Positions 9,355 to 17,352 of a stretch of 64,000 nucleotides of DNA are shown here, one piece after another. The stretch is from assembly GCF_900048895.1 (NCBI RefSeq), contig NZ_LT160635.1, positions 105,238 to 169,237 of the forward strand, in the 5' to 3' direction. Every line of letters starts with the position of its first letter. Positions within the stretch are counted from its first letter, which is position 1. Source of the stretch: Neglectibacter timonensis (GTDB lineage: Bacteria > Bacillota > Clostridia > Oscillospirales > Acutalibacteraceae). Below the pieces are notes generated by a model. The model had not been told where the DNA came from, made no database searches, and was given only the letters and a program-made list of their open reading frames with translations. The translations under genes were made by a program, and so were the position numbers.

Positions 9355-10929
9355 ATGAAAAAGGGAAGGAACAAAGCGCTGGCGGTCCTGCTTTCGGGCG
9401 TCCTGGTATTCGCGTTGGCTTCGCCGGCATTGGCGTCCGGGCGGTTTTCCGACGTACCGGAGACAGCTTGGTATGCCCCGGCGGTGGGGTACGCAGAGGA
9501 AAACGAACTGTTCCTGGGCGGGGGAGACGGAAAGTTCCATCCGGATTCCTCCATGAGCCGCGCCATGCTTGCCCAGGTACTGGCGAGAAATACCGCAGGG
9601 TACAGACAGGAGGACTGGGCCGGGGCGTCCGGATTCACGGATGTGGACCAGGCGCGCTGGTATGCGGAGCCCGTCAAGTGGGCCGTTACGTCAGGCGTTG
9701 CGAACGGAGAGGGAAATAACCGGTTCCGGCCGGACAGGCCGGTCACCCGGGAAGAGACGGCGGTGATGCTTTACCGCTATGCCCAGAGGACGGGCAACAG
9801 GATCGTCTGCACAGTGGATGCCGGAAAGAAATTCAAGGACGCGGGACAGGTCTCTCCATGGGCGGCCGACGCGGTTGACTGGGCCGCGTCCAACGGAATC
9901 TTGCAGGGATATCCAGACGGGACGCTCCGCCCGAACCGGGCCGTCAGCCGCGCAGAGGCCGCCTGCATGCTGTACGCGTCCGCAAGGGTTCTGGAAAGCA
10001 CAAAGGTGCTGTACCCGGTGGGCACGCCGCTGCCGGAGGAGATCGGCTGGAGCGGCGCGGGCAGGGACATGTGGAAGCTCAATGCGTATCTCTGCAAGGA
10101 TTTGGACGAGCTGAAGGGCGTGGGCACGGATTTTCTGACCGAGGCCCCGGAGGGCATCACCGGCCTGCCCGTGTACCGGGATAAGTATCCCTCCGACGAA
10201 TATGAGACGACGGAGGAAATGAAGGCAGGCTACCGGAAACGGGTGGAGGATTTCCTGACCGCGGTGGGCCGCGGAGATTTGGTGGAGGCGGGCTTGACCC
10301 CCAACAGCTATCTGTGGAACGAGAGCGATACCCCGAGCTTTTCCTGTGACTTTCCAGAGTTTAAAGTTTCGGCAATGGCACGCGGCATGACCTTGGGCCT
10401 GAAGCTCCCGGGTGTCAAGGAAATGGGAACGGAGGAGCTGAAAACGCTGCTTGCGGAAAATGTGTTTCTTGCAGAGGCATGCAGGTATGCGGGGATAGAC
10501 AATCCGGCGTTCGCTTCCAGGCAGGATTATACTTTTAGCGGGGACGGCTCCAGAAAGTTATTCTATATTTACCAGGACTGCGAGGACGCGGGACAGGCCG
10601 CGTTCAACCGGGCGCTGGCCCCCATGTTTCTGTCTGTGGAGACAGATGACTCCACAGCAGTGGGCGTCACGGCGCCTGACGCGATGGAATATGCGGGGGA
10701 TTACGTCCTGCTCCCCTACAACGAGGCGCTGAAGCAGCTGGAAGAAGAGAAGGGTATAAAGAGCCAGGACGTCCTCGGCTATAAATTGGAGTACGACAAT
10801 ATGATTACCGCGTACTATTACATGCCCCATTACAAATTTTACTACGATATCACGGGGAGCCGTCCCTACGCGCTTCCGGAGGGTTTTCGTGAATATGGGG
10901 AATACGCGGTGCGGGCGGTGAAGGACTGA
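9355..10929 (+). CDS. SLH-domain secreted protein with unique C-terminal domain
   Basis: The 524-residue protein has a signal peptide (residues 1-27, ending ASPALA). Three SLH repeats follow at about 30-85 (RFSDVPETAWYAPAVGYAEE), 95-150 (FTDVDQARWYAEPVKWAV) and 160-213 (FKDAGQVSPWAADAVDWAAS). These anchor it non-covalently to the cell wall. The last 310 residues are Tyr- and Glu-rich and I do not recognise them. Start choice is supported by AGGAGG six bases upstream. It has its own promoter and is not in an operon. Confidence 0.88.
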   Translation: MKKGRNKALAVLLSGVLVFALASPALASGRFSDVPETAWYAPAVGYAEENELFLGGGDGKFHPDSSMSRAMLAQVLARNTAGYRQEDWAGASGFTDVDQARWYAEPVKWAVTSGVANGEGNNRFRPDRPVTREETAVMLYRYAQRTGNRIVCTVDAGKKFKDAGQVSPWAADAVDWAASNGILQGYPDGTLRPNRAVSRAEAACMLYASARVLESTKVLYPVGTPLPEEIGWSGAGRDMWKLNAYLCKDLDELKGVGTDFLTEAPEGITGLPVYRDKYPSDEYETTEEMKAGYRKRVEDFLTAVGRGDLVEAGLTPNSYLWNESDTPSFSCDFPEFKVSAMARGMTLGLKLPGVKEMGTEELKTLLAENVFLAEACRYAGIDNPAFASRQDYTFSGDGSRKLFYIYQDCEDAGQAAFNRALAPMFLSVETDDSTAVGVTAPDAMEYAGDYVLLPYNEALKQLEEEKGIKSQDVLGYKLEYDNMITAYYYMPHYKFYYDITGSRPYALPEGFREYGEYAVRAVKD

Positions 10930-10997
10930 ATTTGATGGACGAAACGTGATTTTGCTTTCCATCCGGCGGGAAGGGGAAGAAAAAGCTCGTAAACAGG

Positions 10998-11038
10998 CAG
11001 CGGGGCGGGGCTGCTCCAAAAGGGACCCCACCCCGCTG
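10998..11038 (+). terminator. GC-rich hairpin after the second SLH gene
   Basis: CAGCGGGGCGGGG pairs with CCCCACCCCGCTG with one mismatch, about 70 bases after the stop. No clear T-run follows, so it may only slow transcription. Confidence 0.4.
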
Positions 11039-11175
11039 TCGGGTCGGATTTGAAGTGGGAAGATCGATTCATCAGGCGGGAAACAGGCCGTCGTTGGAGG
11101 GATGGAAGGAAGTTCTTGCTTTCTGTGAGAGATGGAGGCCGCGGACCCTGCGGCCCAGTGATCGAGGTGGAGTGA

Positions 11176-11829
11176 ATGGCCCGGAACATAGAACAGATCA
11201 TGGAATTGTTTCAGAGCGGCCCGGAATGGGGGATGTCAAAGCTGAGTCCGCCGGACAAGGCGTCCCTTTTAGAACTCCAGAAGACTTATCCCTTGCCGGA
11301 GGACTATGTCAAAATCCAATCCGTCACAGACGGTTTTGTGCTGTTTCAGGCGGGAGATTACCGGATGAATGATCTCAAATTTATCCTGAAAACCAGAAGT
11401 TGGGTCCCTTACAATTTGGGACTCATGGACAGCGTAGTGACGGTGGGGTATTTTATGGGTTACGATATTGTCATCAACCAAAGGGAAAGCCGCACAGCGT
11501 CCTACCTCTACGCGGGGGATTCCGGTTCGGACTTTATCCGGATCGGCACGATAACGGACTTTTTCAATGGATTGATCGAATCAAAGGGGGAACTGCCGTT
11601 TTGGGAGAGCAAAGGCCAGGAGCTGTTTGATTTCTCAGCGGATAACCTGCCTCAGAATCCTGGGGTCCTGGAGGTTCCGGCCCGTGGGAGGAGGATCGTA
11701 TCCACAAGGCCCTATTATCCCAGCCCGGAGGAAATCCATAGAAATGGGCTGGACAGGGCCGTTACAGTGGAGTATTCCAACGGTACAGAAACGATCTTCT
11801 TCTTGCGGGACGGCGAAAGAATTGACTGA
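11176..11829 (+). CDS. SUKH (SMI1/KNR4)-family protein
   Basis: The 217-residue protein matches the SUKH pattern: an N-terminal helix with LQKTYPLPEDYVKIQSVTDG, a central sheet, an IGTITDFFNGLI helix near residue 120, and a C-terminal extension. SUKH proteins are known as immunity partners of polymorphic toxins and also occur as standalone proteins. No toxin gene is adjacent, so it is an orphan here. The start is preceded by GGTGGAG. It has no signal peptide and should be cytoplasmic. Confidence 0.65.
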   Translation: MARNIEQIMELFQSGPEWGMSKLSPPDKASLLELQKTYPLPEDYVKIQSVTDGFVLFQAGDYRMNDLKFILKTRSWVPYNLGLMDSVVTVGYFMGYDIVINQRESRTASYLYAGDSGSDFIRIGTITDFFNGLIESKGELPFWESKGQELFDFSADNLPQNPGVLEVPARGRRIVSTRPYYPSPEEIHRNGLDRAVTVEYSNGTETIFFLRDGERID

Positions 11830-11847
11830 GGCCCGCGGGCCCGGCTG

Positions 11848-11902
11848 AAATGCCTGCAGAACAGCTGCGCTTTTATCAGGCGGGCGTTCTGCGGGCATTT
11901 TC
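11848..11902 (+). terminator. Terminator after the SUKH gene
   Basis: AAATGCCTGCAGAAC pairs with GTTCTGCGGGCATTT around a 22-base loop, followed by TTCTC. It lies 20 bases after the stop codon. Confidence 0.65.
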
Positions 11903-12002
11903 TCGCTTTTGAAGCGAAAGGGAATCCGGCGCGGAGGAAAAAACGGCTGTCCCATGATGGGGAGGAACGTGTCTTTTCCGGCAGGTTTGGCGGCGCTTCT
12001 GC

Positions 12003-12031
12003 TTGACAAAGGGATTCTGCGCTGTTAAACT
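12003..12031 (+). promoter_or_regulatory. Possible promoter of the MerR gene
   Basis: A consensus TTGACA is followed after 17 bases by TAAACT. A TATAAT at 12042-12047 lacks a good partner at normal spacing. Confidence 0.35.
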
Positions 12032-12105
12032 TGACTCAAACTATAATGAAGGGGAGGCGGGGCGCTGCGGGCCCGGCTTCTCCAGGCGGAAGGAATGGTA
12101 ACTAC

Positions 12106-12495
12106 ATGACATACAGCATCTCACAGGCAGCCAGCCGTTTCGGGGTGGAGCCCCACACGCTGCGGTTTTATGAGAAGGAGGGCATCATCACGCCGGAGCG
12201 CACGGAAAGCGGGATTCGGGCGTATACGGAGGAGAATATGTCCCAGCTGGAAATGGCCATGTGCTTAAAGAGCACCGGCATGCCGCTGAAGGACATCAAG
12301 CGCTATTTTGAGCTGGTGGACGCGGGGGACGATACCCTGGACGAACGCCTCAAAATCTTTACCGACCACCGGGAGCACGTGCTGGAGGAAATCGGCGTGC
12401 TGCAGCGGCACCTGTGCAAAATCGAGGGGAAGATCAAATGGTATTCCGGGTTTATTGAAGAGCGGAAGAAGGAGCTCAATAAACAGGCTGGGTAA
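12106..12495 (+). CDS. MerR-family transcriptional regulator
   Basis: The 129-residue protein has a MerR winged helix at residues 1-70 (YSISQAASRFGVEPHTLRFY, then EKEGIITPERTESGIRAYTEEN) and a dimerising coiled coil (about 75-125) ending in Lys/Glu-rich sequence. There is no large ligand domain, so it belongs with the small MerR regulators. I start at the ATG after AAGGA rather than the upstream ATG at 12031, because the HTH begins here. The target is unknown; the next plus-strand gene is an NCS2 permease with its own promoter. Confidence 0.85.
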   Translation: MTYSISQAASRFGVEPHTLRFYEKEGIITPERTESGIRAYTEENMSQLEMAMCLKSTGMPLKDIKRYFELVDAGDDTLDERLKIFTDHREHVLEEIGVLQRHLCKIEGKIKWYSGFIEERKKELNKQAG

Positions 12496-12638
12496 AAGAT
12501 GACCTCGCCTCCGCTCGGCCGTCTTCGGGAAGAACAGTTTCCACTCCGCAACGCCCGACTTTCCTGCGGAAGGTACCGGGCTTCTTCCGGCCCGAAGAAA
12601 AAATGGCATACGCAGTTCGAAGATATTCCGTTCCCTGT
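12496..12638. other. Intergenic, no gene seen
   Basis: Contains short inverted segments such as CGCTCGGCCGTCTTCGG but no convincing gene. It leads into a partial copy of repeat family A. Confidence 0.4.
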
Positions 12639-12713
12639 TCTGCCGCTGGGGTGGAAGAGGGACGTTCCACCTCATCAGCCGCCTGCGGCGGCAGCTTCCC
12701 CTCAAGGGGAAGC
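12639..12713 (+). repeat. Partial copy of repeat family A (right half)
   Basis: The stretch TCTGCCGCTGGGG...TTCCACCTCATC ending CTTCCCCTCAAGGGGAAG matches the right half of the repeats at 17032-17336 and 47223-47514. It is followed by CTTTCTCCGGCCTGGAG, a likely remnant of family B. Confidence 0.7.
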
Positions 12714-12794
12714 CTAGGGGCGTCCTTGCCTTTCTCCGGCCTGGAGGGGAGTTTTGGTCCTGAAATTTATTATGAATAAAATGTGACGAAAGTA

Positions 12795-12823
12795 TTGATT
12801 TTCTATAAAGAAATTGTTATACT
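12795..12823 (+). promoter_or_regulatory. Promoter of the NCS2 permease gene
   Basis: TTGATT and TATACT are spaced by 17 bases. A leader of about 90 bases separates it from the start codon. Confidence 0.65.
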
Positions 12824-12839
12824 GAATTCTGTTGCAGGA

Positions 12840-12900
12840 ACCCCTATTTTGTTTCACTTTGGCGAGTGTTGGAGAAAGTAGGGGTCAATTTTATTTTTTT
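12840..12900 (+). promoter_or_regulatory. Candidate attenuator or riboswitch in the permease leader
   Basis: ACCCCTA (12840-12846) pairs with TAGGGGT (12879-12885), enclosing a small CACT/AGTG hairpin. A long T-rich run (to 12900) follows directly before the AGGAG. This has the form of an intrinsic terminator inside a leader. I do not recognise it as a known purine riboswitch class. Confidence 0.45.
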
Positions 12901-12916
12901 CAGGAGTGTGACTGTT

Positions 12917-14284
12917 TTGGAAAAATTCTTCAAGCTGAAGGAGCACGGCACGAACGTCCGCACCGAAATTATTGCCGGCATTACCACCTTCCTGTCCATG
13001 GCGTACATCCTGGCGGTGAACCCCAGCATCCTTTCCGCTGCGGGTATGGACCAGGGCGCGGTGTTTACCGCCACGGCAGTTTCGGCGGCATTTGCCACCA
13101 TTATCATGGGCGTGTTCGCCAACTATCCGGTGGCGCTGGCTTCCGGCATGGGCCTGAACGCCTACTTTGCCTACACGGTCTGCCCGCAGCTCCAGGAGAT
13201 GGGCATCACCGATCCCTGGAAAATCGCCCTGACGGCGATTCTGGTGGAGGGCATCATCTTCATTCTGCTTTCCCTGTTCAAATTCCGGGAAACCCTGGTG
13301 AATTCCGTACCGGCCAACCTGAAGTTCGGCATTTCCGCCGGTATCGGCCTGTTTATCGCCATTGTGGGCCTGAAGGGCGCAGGAATCATCATTGCCGACC
13401 CCTCCACCCTGGTGGCGCTGGGCGACGTTTCCAGCCCCGCGGTGGTGCTGGCCTTTGTGGGCCTTCTGATCATCGGCATCATGTGGCATTTTAAGGTAAA
13501 GGGCGCCATTCTGTGGGGCATCCTGATCACCTGGGTGCTGGGCATTATCGCCGAGCTGACCGGATGGTATGTGGTGAATCCGGAAGCCGGCGTCTACTCG
13601 CTGATCCCCAATTTCAGCAGCGGCATTCTGCCCCCCTCCCTTGCCCCCACGTTCTTCCAGTTTGATTTCAGCTTTATCGCCAAAAACGTGATGAATTTCG
13701 TGGTCATCGTGTTTGCATTCCTGTTTGTAGATCTCTTTGATACTGTGGGCACTTTGATCGGCGTGGCCGACCAGGGCGGCCTGCTCACCAAGGACGGCAA
13801 GCTCCCCAAGGTGGGCGCTGCCCTGATGAGCGACGCTGTGGGCACCGTGGCGGGCGCCTGCCTGGGCACCTCCACCGTCACCAGCTATGTGGAATCCACC
13901 GCGGGCGTGGCCGAGGGCGGCCGTACCGGCCTGACGGCTCTTTCCACCGCCGGCATGTTCATTCTGGCCCTGTTCCTCTCTCCCATCTTCCTGGCCATCC
14001 CCAGCTTTGCCACCACCCCTGCGTTGGTGTTTGTTGGCCTGCTGATGATGAAATCCGTGCTGAAGATGAAGTTCGACGGCGATATCGCCGACGTGCTGGG
14101 CGGCTTTGTGGCCCTGATCATGATGCCCTTCTCCTATTCCATTGCCAACGGCATCATGTTCGGCATCGTGGCCTGGGTCATCCTCAAGGTCTGCACCGGC
14201 AAAATCAAGGAAATCCATCCTGTCATGTGGGTGTCCTTCGGCCTCTTTGTCCTGCGCATCATCACCCTGGTGCTGCATGTATAA
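12917..14284 (+). CDS. NCS2-family purine permease (guanine/hypoxanthine type)
   Basis: The 455-residue integral membrane protein has the AzgA/PbuG signature at its N-terminus (TNVRTEIIAGITTFLSMAYI, then NPSILS) and ASGMGLNAYFAYTVC further on. About a dozen membrane segments are visible, with the conserved FVDLFDTVGTLIGVADQGGL and GTSTVTSYVESTAGVAEGGR regions of this proton-symporter family. It imports guanine, hypoxanthine or adenine for salvage. I choose TTG at 12917 because AGGAG (12902-12906) is ten bases upstream and the protein then begins EKFFKLKEHG as in homologues. An upstream ATG at 12866 lies inside the leader hairpin. Confidence 0.9.
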   Translation: MEKFFKLKEHGTNVRTEIIAGITTFLSMAYILAVNPSILSAAGMDQGAVFTATAVSAAFATIIMGVFANYPVALASGMGLNAYFAYTVCPQLQEMGITDPWKIALTAILVEGIIFILLSLFKFRETLVNSVPANLKFGISAGIGLFIAIVGLKGAGIIIADPSTLVALGDVSSPAVVLAFVGLLIIGIMWHFKVKGAILWGILITWVLGIIAELTGWYVVNPEAGVYSLIPNFSSGILPPSLAPTFFQFDFSFIAKNVMNFVVIVFAFLFVDLFDTVGTLIGVADQGGLLTKDGKLPKVGAALMSDAVGTVAGACLGTSTVTSYVESTAGVAEGGRTGLTALSTAGMFILALFLSPIFLAIPSFATTPALVFVGLLMMKSVLKMKFDGDIADVLGGFVALIMMPFSYSIANGIMFGIVAWVILKVCTGKIKEIHPVMWVSFGLFVLRIITLVLHV

Positions 14285-14321
14285 GGCGGCTCACCCCTGA
14301 AGGGGAAATCATTGCTTTCTC

Positions 14322-14355
14322 AACTGTCGCGGCAGCCGCCGCGGCAGTTTTTTTT
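14322..14355 (+). terminator. Strong terminator after the NCS2 permease gene
   Basis: CTGTCGCGGC pairs with GCCGCGGCAG (one wobble) around AGCC, followed by eight T residues. Confidence 0.9.
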
Positions 14356-14449
14356 CTGCGGGGAAAGCGGGCCGGCCGGCACTGGCGGCCAAAAATTTTG
14401 TATGAGATTTTTCAGGCTTGCTGGACGCGGGAAAAGGCGGAACGGGGCC

Positions 14450-14477
14450 TTGTAAATCTGAGTCAATCCTTTATAAT
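14450..14477 (+). promoter_or_regulatory. Promoter of the TetR-ABC operon
   Basis: TTGTAA and TATAAT are spaced by 16 bases, 50 bases before the tetR start. Confidence 0.55.
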
Positions 14478-14481
14478 GGCA

Positions 14482-14510
14482 TTGACCGAATGAGCTTGAC
14501 CGGTTTGGTC
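14482..14510. promoter_or_regulatory. Candidate TetR operator
   Basis: Two direct TTGACCG copies (14482-14488 and 14496-14502) overlap an inverted repeat GACC-GGTTT-GGTC (14498-14510) just after the -10 element, where a repressor would block transcription of the operon. Confidence 0.5.
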
Positions 14511-14526
14511 GGAAGGGGCTGCATAC

Positions 14527-15207
14527 ATGAACGAGGCTTTTTTTGCGCTGCCGGAGGAAAAACGGCAGAGGATTCTCAACGCGGCGCTGGAGGCGTTCGC
14601 AAAGCACGAATACAAAAAGGCGTCCACAGACGACATCGCCGCTAAGGCGGGAATCTCCAAGGGGCTGCTGTTCTACTATTTCCACAACAAGAAGGAGCTG
14701 TATCTCTATCTGCTGGAGTATGCAAACGAGGCGGTGCGCAGGGCTGCCCAAGAGGCCAACCTGCGGGAGGAGACAGATTTCTTTGAGATGCTGGAAAAAG
14801 GGGCGCGGGCAAAGACGGGGATTCTGGAGCAAAACCCCTATCTGCTGGACTTTACGGTCCGCTCCTTCTACTCCTCCCAGGAGGAGGTTTCCCAGGCGGT
14901 GGCCGCCTCTTACCAGCAGAAGGTGGGCTCTGCGTTTCCGGACTATTTCAGCCATATCGACTTTTCTAAATTCCGGGAGGGTGCGGACCCGGCCTACCTG
15001 TTCCGCATGCTCACCTGGATGACGGACGGGTACATGCACGAGGCCCGGCAGAGGGGAATCCCGGTGGACTCCGGAACGGTGATGGAGGAATTCCGCCGCT
15101 GGTCTCAAATATTCCGGAGGATGGTTTACAGGGAAGAGGAAACGGGCGGGGCCCCCGGCGGAAAGCCGGAAGAGCCGGCCCAGGAGAAAGGGGCGGATAC
15201 AGAATGA
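14527..15207 (+). CDS. TetR-family repressor of an exporter operon
   Basis: The 226-residue protein has an N-terminal TetR helix-turn-helix (ILNAALEAFAKHEYKKASTD, then DIAAKAGISKGLLFYYFHNK) and an all-helical ligand domain. Its last bases overlap the ATG of the ATPase gene by four, so tetR, ATPase and permease form one operon. It most likely represses its own operon and releases on binding a toxic ligand or exporter substrate. The ligand is unknown. Confidence 0.9.
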   Translation: MNEAFFALPEEKRQRILNAALEAFAKHEYKKASTDDIAAKAGISKGLLFYYFHNKKELYLYLLEYANEAVRRAAQEANLREETDFFEMLEKGARAKTGILEQNPYLLDFTVRSFYSSQEEVSQAVAASYQQKVGSAFPDYFSHIDFSKFREGADPAYLFRMLTWMTDGYMHEARQRGIPVDSGTVMEEFRRWSQIFRRMVYREEETGGAPGGKPEEPAQEKGADTE

Positions 15208-16091
15208 ACGTGATCGAGGTCAAGGGCCTGACGAAGGACTATGGCCGGGGCCGGGGAATTTTCGGGGTGAGCTTTTCCGTGGGCCGGGGCGAAACCCTGG
15301 GCTTCCTGGGCCCCAACGGGGCGGGCAAGACCACCACGCTGCGCCATTTGATGGGCTTCCTGCACCCGGATTCCGGCGAGGCCCGCATTCTGGGAATGGA
15401 CTGCTTCCGGCAGGCGGCGGAAATCCAGAAGCATCTGGGCTACCTGCCGGGGGAGATCGCCTTTCCCGACGGCATGCGGGGAGAAGAGTTCCTCCGGTTC
15501 CAGGCCGGAATGAAAGGGAGGAAGGACCTGGGCAGGGCAAAGGAACTTTCCGAACGGTTTGAGCTGGATTTAACCGGAAGGATTTCCAAAATGTCCAAGG
15601 GGACCAAACAAAAGCTGGGGATTGTCTGCGCCTTCCTGCAGGATCCGGAGCTCCTGCTGCTGGACGAACCCACCAGCGGGCTGGACCCCCTGATGCAGAA
15701 CCGGTTTGTTGAGCTGCTGCTGGAAGAGCGGGCCAGGGGCAAGACCATCCTCCTTTCCTCCCATGTGTTCGAGGAGACCGAACGCACCTGCGGCCGTGCC
15801 GCCATTCTGCGGAAAGGCAGGCTGGCCGCTGTGGAGGATATGGAGCGGCTGCGGGCCAGCCGGTCCAAGACCTTTTGCATCTCCTTTGCCCGGGAAGAGG
15901 AGGCTGCCCGTTTTGCCGGGACGTTCCCGGAGGCTGTCCCCAGGGGCACAGAGGTGGAACTGCCGCTTTCCGGCAGCGCCGACAGGCTGGTCAAGGCTTT
16001 GGCAGGCTATGAGGTGCGGGATCTTTCCACCCGCAGCCAGACCCTGGAAGAGCTGTTCCTAAGCTATTACGGAGAGGAGGCGGCGAAATGA
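15204..16091 (+). CDS. ABC transporter ATPase (ABC-2 exporter type)
   Basis: The 295-residue ATPase carries Walker A GPNGAGKT (residues 36-43), a Q/E-loop region around GYLPGEIAFPDG, a signature MSKGTKQKLG in place of LSGGQ, Walker B LLLLDEPTSGLDP and the H-loop LLSSHVFEE. The non-canonical signature is common to BcrA/NatA-like drug and peptide exporters. It overlaps both the tetR before it and the permease after it by four bases. It is closely related to the two ATPases at 29982 and 30893, sharing DYG.GRG.F near the N-terminus. Confidence 0.92.
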   Translation: MNVIEVKGLTKDYGRGRGIFGVSFSVGRGETLGFLGPNGAGKTTTLRHLMGFLHPDSGEARILGMDCFRQAAEIQKHLGYLPGEIAFPDGMRGEEFLRFQAGMKGRKDLGRAKELSERFELDLTGRISKMSKGTKQKLGIVCAFLQDPELLLLDEPTSGLDPLMQNRFVELLLEERARGKTILLSSHVFEETERTCGRAAILRKGRLAAVEDMERLRASRSKTFCISFAREEEAARFAGTFPEAVPRGTEVELPLSGSADRLVKALAGYEVRDLSTRSQTLEELFLSYYGEEAAK

Positions 16092-16885
16092 GCGGCACGC
16101 TGCTGAAAAGGGAACTGAAGATAAACGGAAAGCTGCTGGCGCTGTTTCTCGCAGTGCTCACCCTATACGGGGGGATGATCACCAGCATGTTTGACCCCAA
16201 GCTGGGGGAGAGCCTGAAGGCTATGGCGGATTCCATGCCGGACCTGTTCTCCGCCTTCGGCATGAACCAGTCCGGAGCCACGCTCACGGAGTTCCTGTCC
16301 AACTATCTCTACGGGTTTCTGCTGGTTGTATTCCCCATGGTGTTCCTCATCCTGCTGGCGAACCGGCTTTTGACCCGCTACCTGGACCGGGGTTCCATCG
16401 CCTTTCTGCTGGCCACGCCCAACCGCCGCAGCAAACTTGCCCTGACCCAGGCTTTTGTCATGGTTTTGCTGCTGTTCTGCCTGACTTTGTACATGACCGG
16501 CCTGCTTCTGGGCTTAAGCGCGGCACTGTTTCCGGGGGAGCTGGACTGCGGGGCCTTTCTCCTGCTGAACGCAGGGTTGTTCGGGCTCTACCTGTTCCTT
16601 TCCGGGCTGTGCTTCTGCACTGCCTGCCTGTGGAGCGAACCCAGGCTTGCCACGGGCGTGGGCGCCGGGGCCTGCATTGCCTTTGTGCTGCTGCAGATGC
16701 TCTCCCGGGTAGGAGAAAAATTTGAATGGCTGAAATATGCCACACCGCTGACCCTTTTCGATCCCCAGGGATTGATTGGCGGAGAGCCTTCGGCAGTGTG
16801 GAGCTTCCTTCTCCTATATACTGGGGGGCTGGCGCTGTATGGAGTGGGAATCGCCGTATTCTGCCGCCGGGACATCCCTGCCTGA
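16088..16885 (+). CDS. ABC-2 type exporter permease
   Basis: The 265-residue protein has six hydrophobic segments, beginning with LLALFLAVLTLYGGM near residue 17, and the family pattern LLTRYLDRGSIAFLLATPNRR after the second segment. It is the membrane partner of the preceding ATPase; the dimeric transporter probably exports a toxic compound, lipid or peptide. The start overlaps the ATPase stop as ATGA. Downstream, 16 bases after its stop, the repeat composite begins. Confidence 0.9.
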   Translation: MSGTLLKRELKINGKLLALFLAVLTLYGGMITSMFDPKLGESLKAMADSMPDLFSAFGMNQSGATLTEFLSNYLYGFLLVVFPMVFLILLANRLLTRYLDRGSIAFLLATPNRRSKLALTQAFVMVLLLFCLTLYMTGLLLGLSAALFPGELDCGAFLLLNAGLFGLYLFLSGLCFCTACLWSEPRLATGVGAGACIAFVLLQMLSRVGEKFEWLKYATPLTLFDPQGLIGGEPSAVWSFLLLYTGGLALYGVGIAVFCRRDIPA

Positions 16886-16900
16886 GCTCCCCAGCCCCAA

Positions 16901-16987
16901 TCCGCTTTCTTTCGCAGAAAGCTTGGCAAAGAACCTTATGCTCCAGCCCTCGCGCCTTCGGCTTCCGGGCTGGAGAAAGGGCTAAGG
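16901..16987 (+). repeat. Repeat family B, first copy
   Basis: This stretch runs CCGCTTTCTTTCGCAGAAAG, then CTTGGCAAAGAAC, then CTCCAGCCC and CGGGCTGGAG as an inverted pair, then AAAGGGCTAAGG. It recurs inverted at 47521-47634 with the loop part changed. It starts just after the stop codon of the permease gene. Confidence 0.85.
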
Positions 16988-17023
16988 GCGCTGGACGCGT
17001 GCCGGTGGCACGCGTCCAGCGCC
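16987..17023. repeat. Perfect 17-bp inverted repeat
   Basis: GGCGCTGGACGCGTGCC and GGCACGCGTCCAGCGCC are separated by three bases, making a very stable hairpin. It lies between the B and A repeats and may add to termination, but no T-run follows. Confidence 0.75.
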
Positions 17024-17031
17024 GACCACAG

Positions 17032-17336
17032 ACTTCCCCTTGAGGGGAAGTCTGTCAAAAACATCTCTTCACTTTGTTCAGAGATCTTCGCCGGAGGCGG
17101 CTGATGAGGTGGTTCTGCCTCCTTACTCTGCCGCTGCGGATGAAAGAATGGGACTTTCCACCTCATCCGGCAGATTCCCGCAGGGAATCTGTTTCCCCTC
17201 TTCCCTCGAGGGGAAGGCACAGTTCAAAGGCTTCCCCTTGAGGGGAAGTCTGCCAAAAAGATCTCCTCACTTTGTTCAGAGATCTTCGCCGGAGGCGGCT
17301 GATGAGGTGGTTCTGCCTCCGTGCTCTGCCGCCGCG
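17032..17336 (+). repeat. Repeat family A, one full and one partial copy
   Basis: Copy one (17032-about 17217) begins with the palindrome CTTCCCCTTGAGGGGAAG, holds GCTGATGAGGTGG and CTTTCCACCTCATC as facing inverted motifs, and ends with CTTCCCTCGAGGGGAAGG. A link AGTTCAAAGG joins it to copy two (about 17218-17336), whose right half is missing. The same link sequence joins the copies at 47.2-47.5 kb. Short frames in it are not genes. Confidence 0.85.
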
Positions 17337-17352
17337 AAGTGATCAGGAAGCG

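Noticed and set aside
12854..14278. A 474-codon minus-strand frame opposite the NCS2 permease
   Set aside because: His/Gln/Gly-rich shadow; the plus strand encodes a clear transporter.
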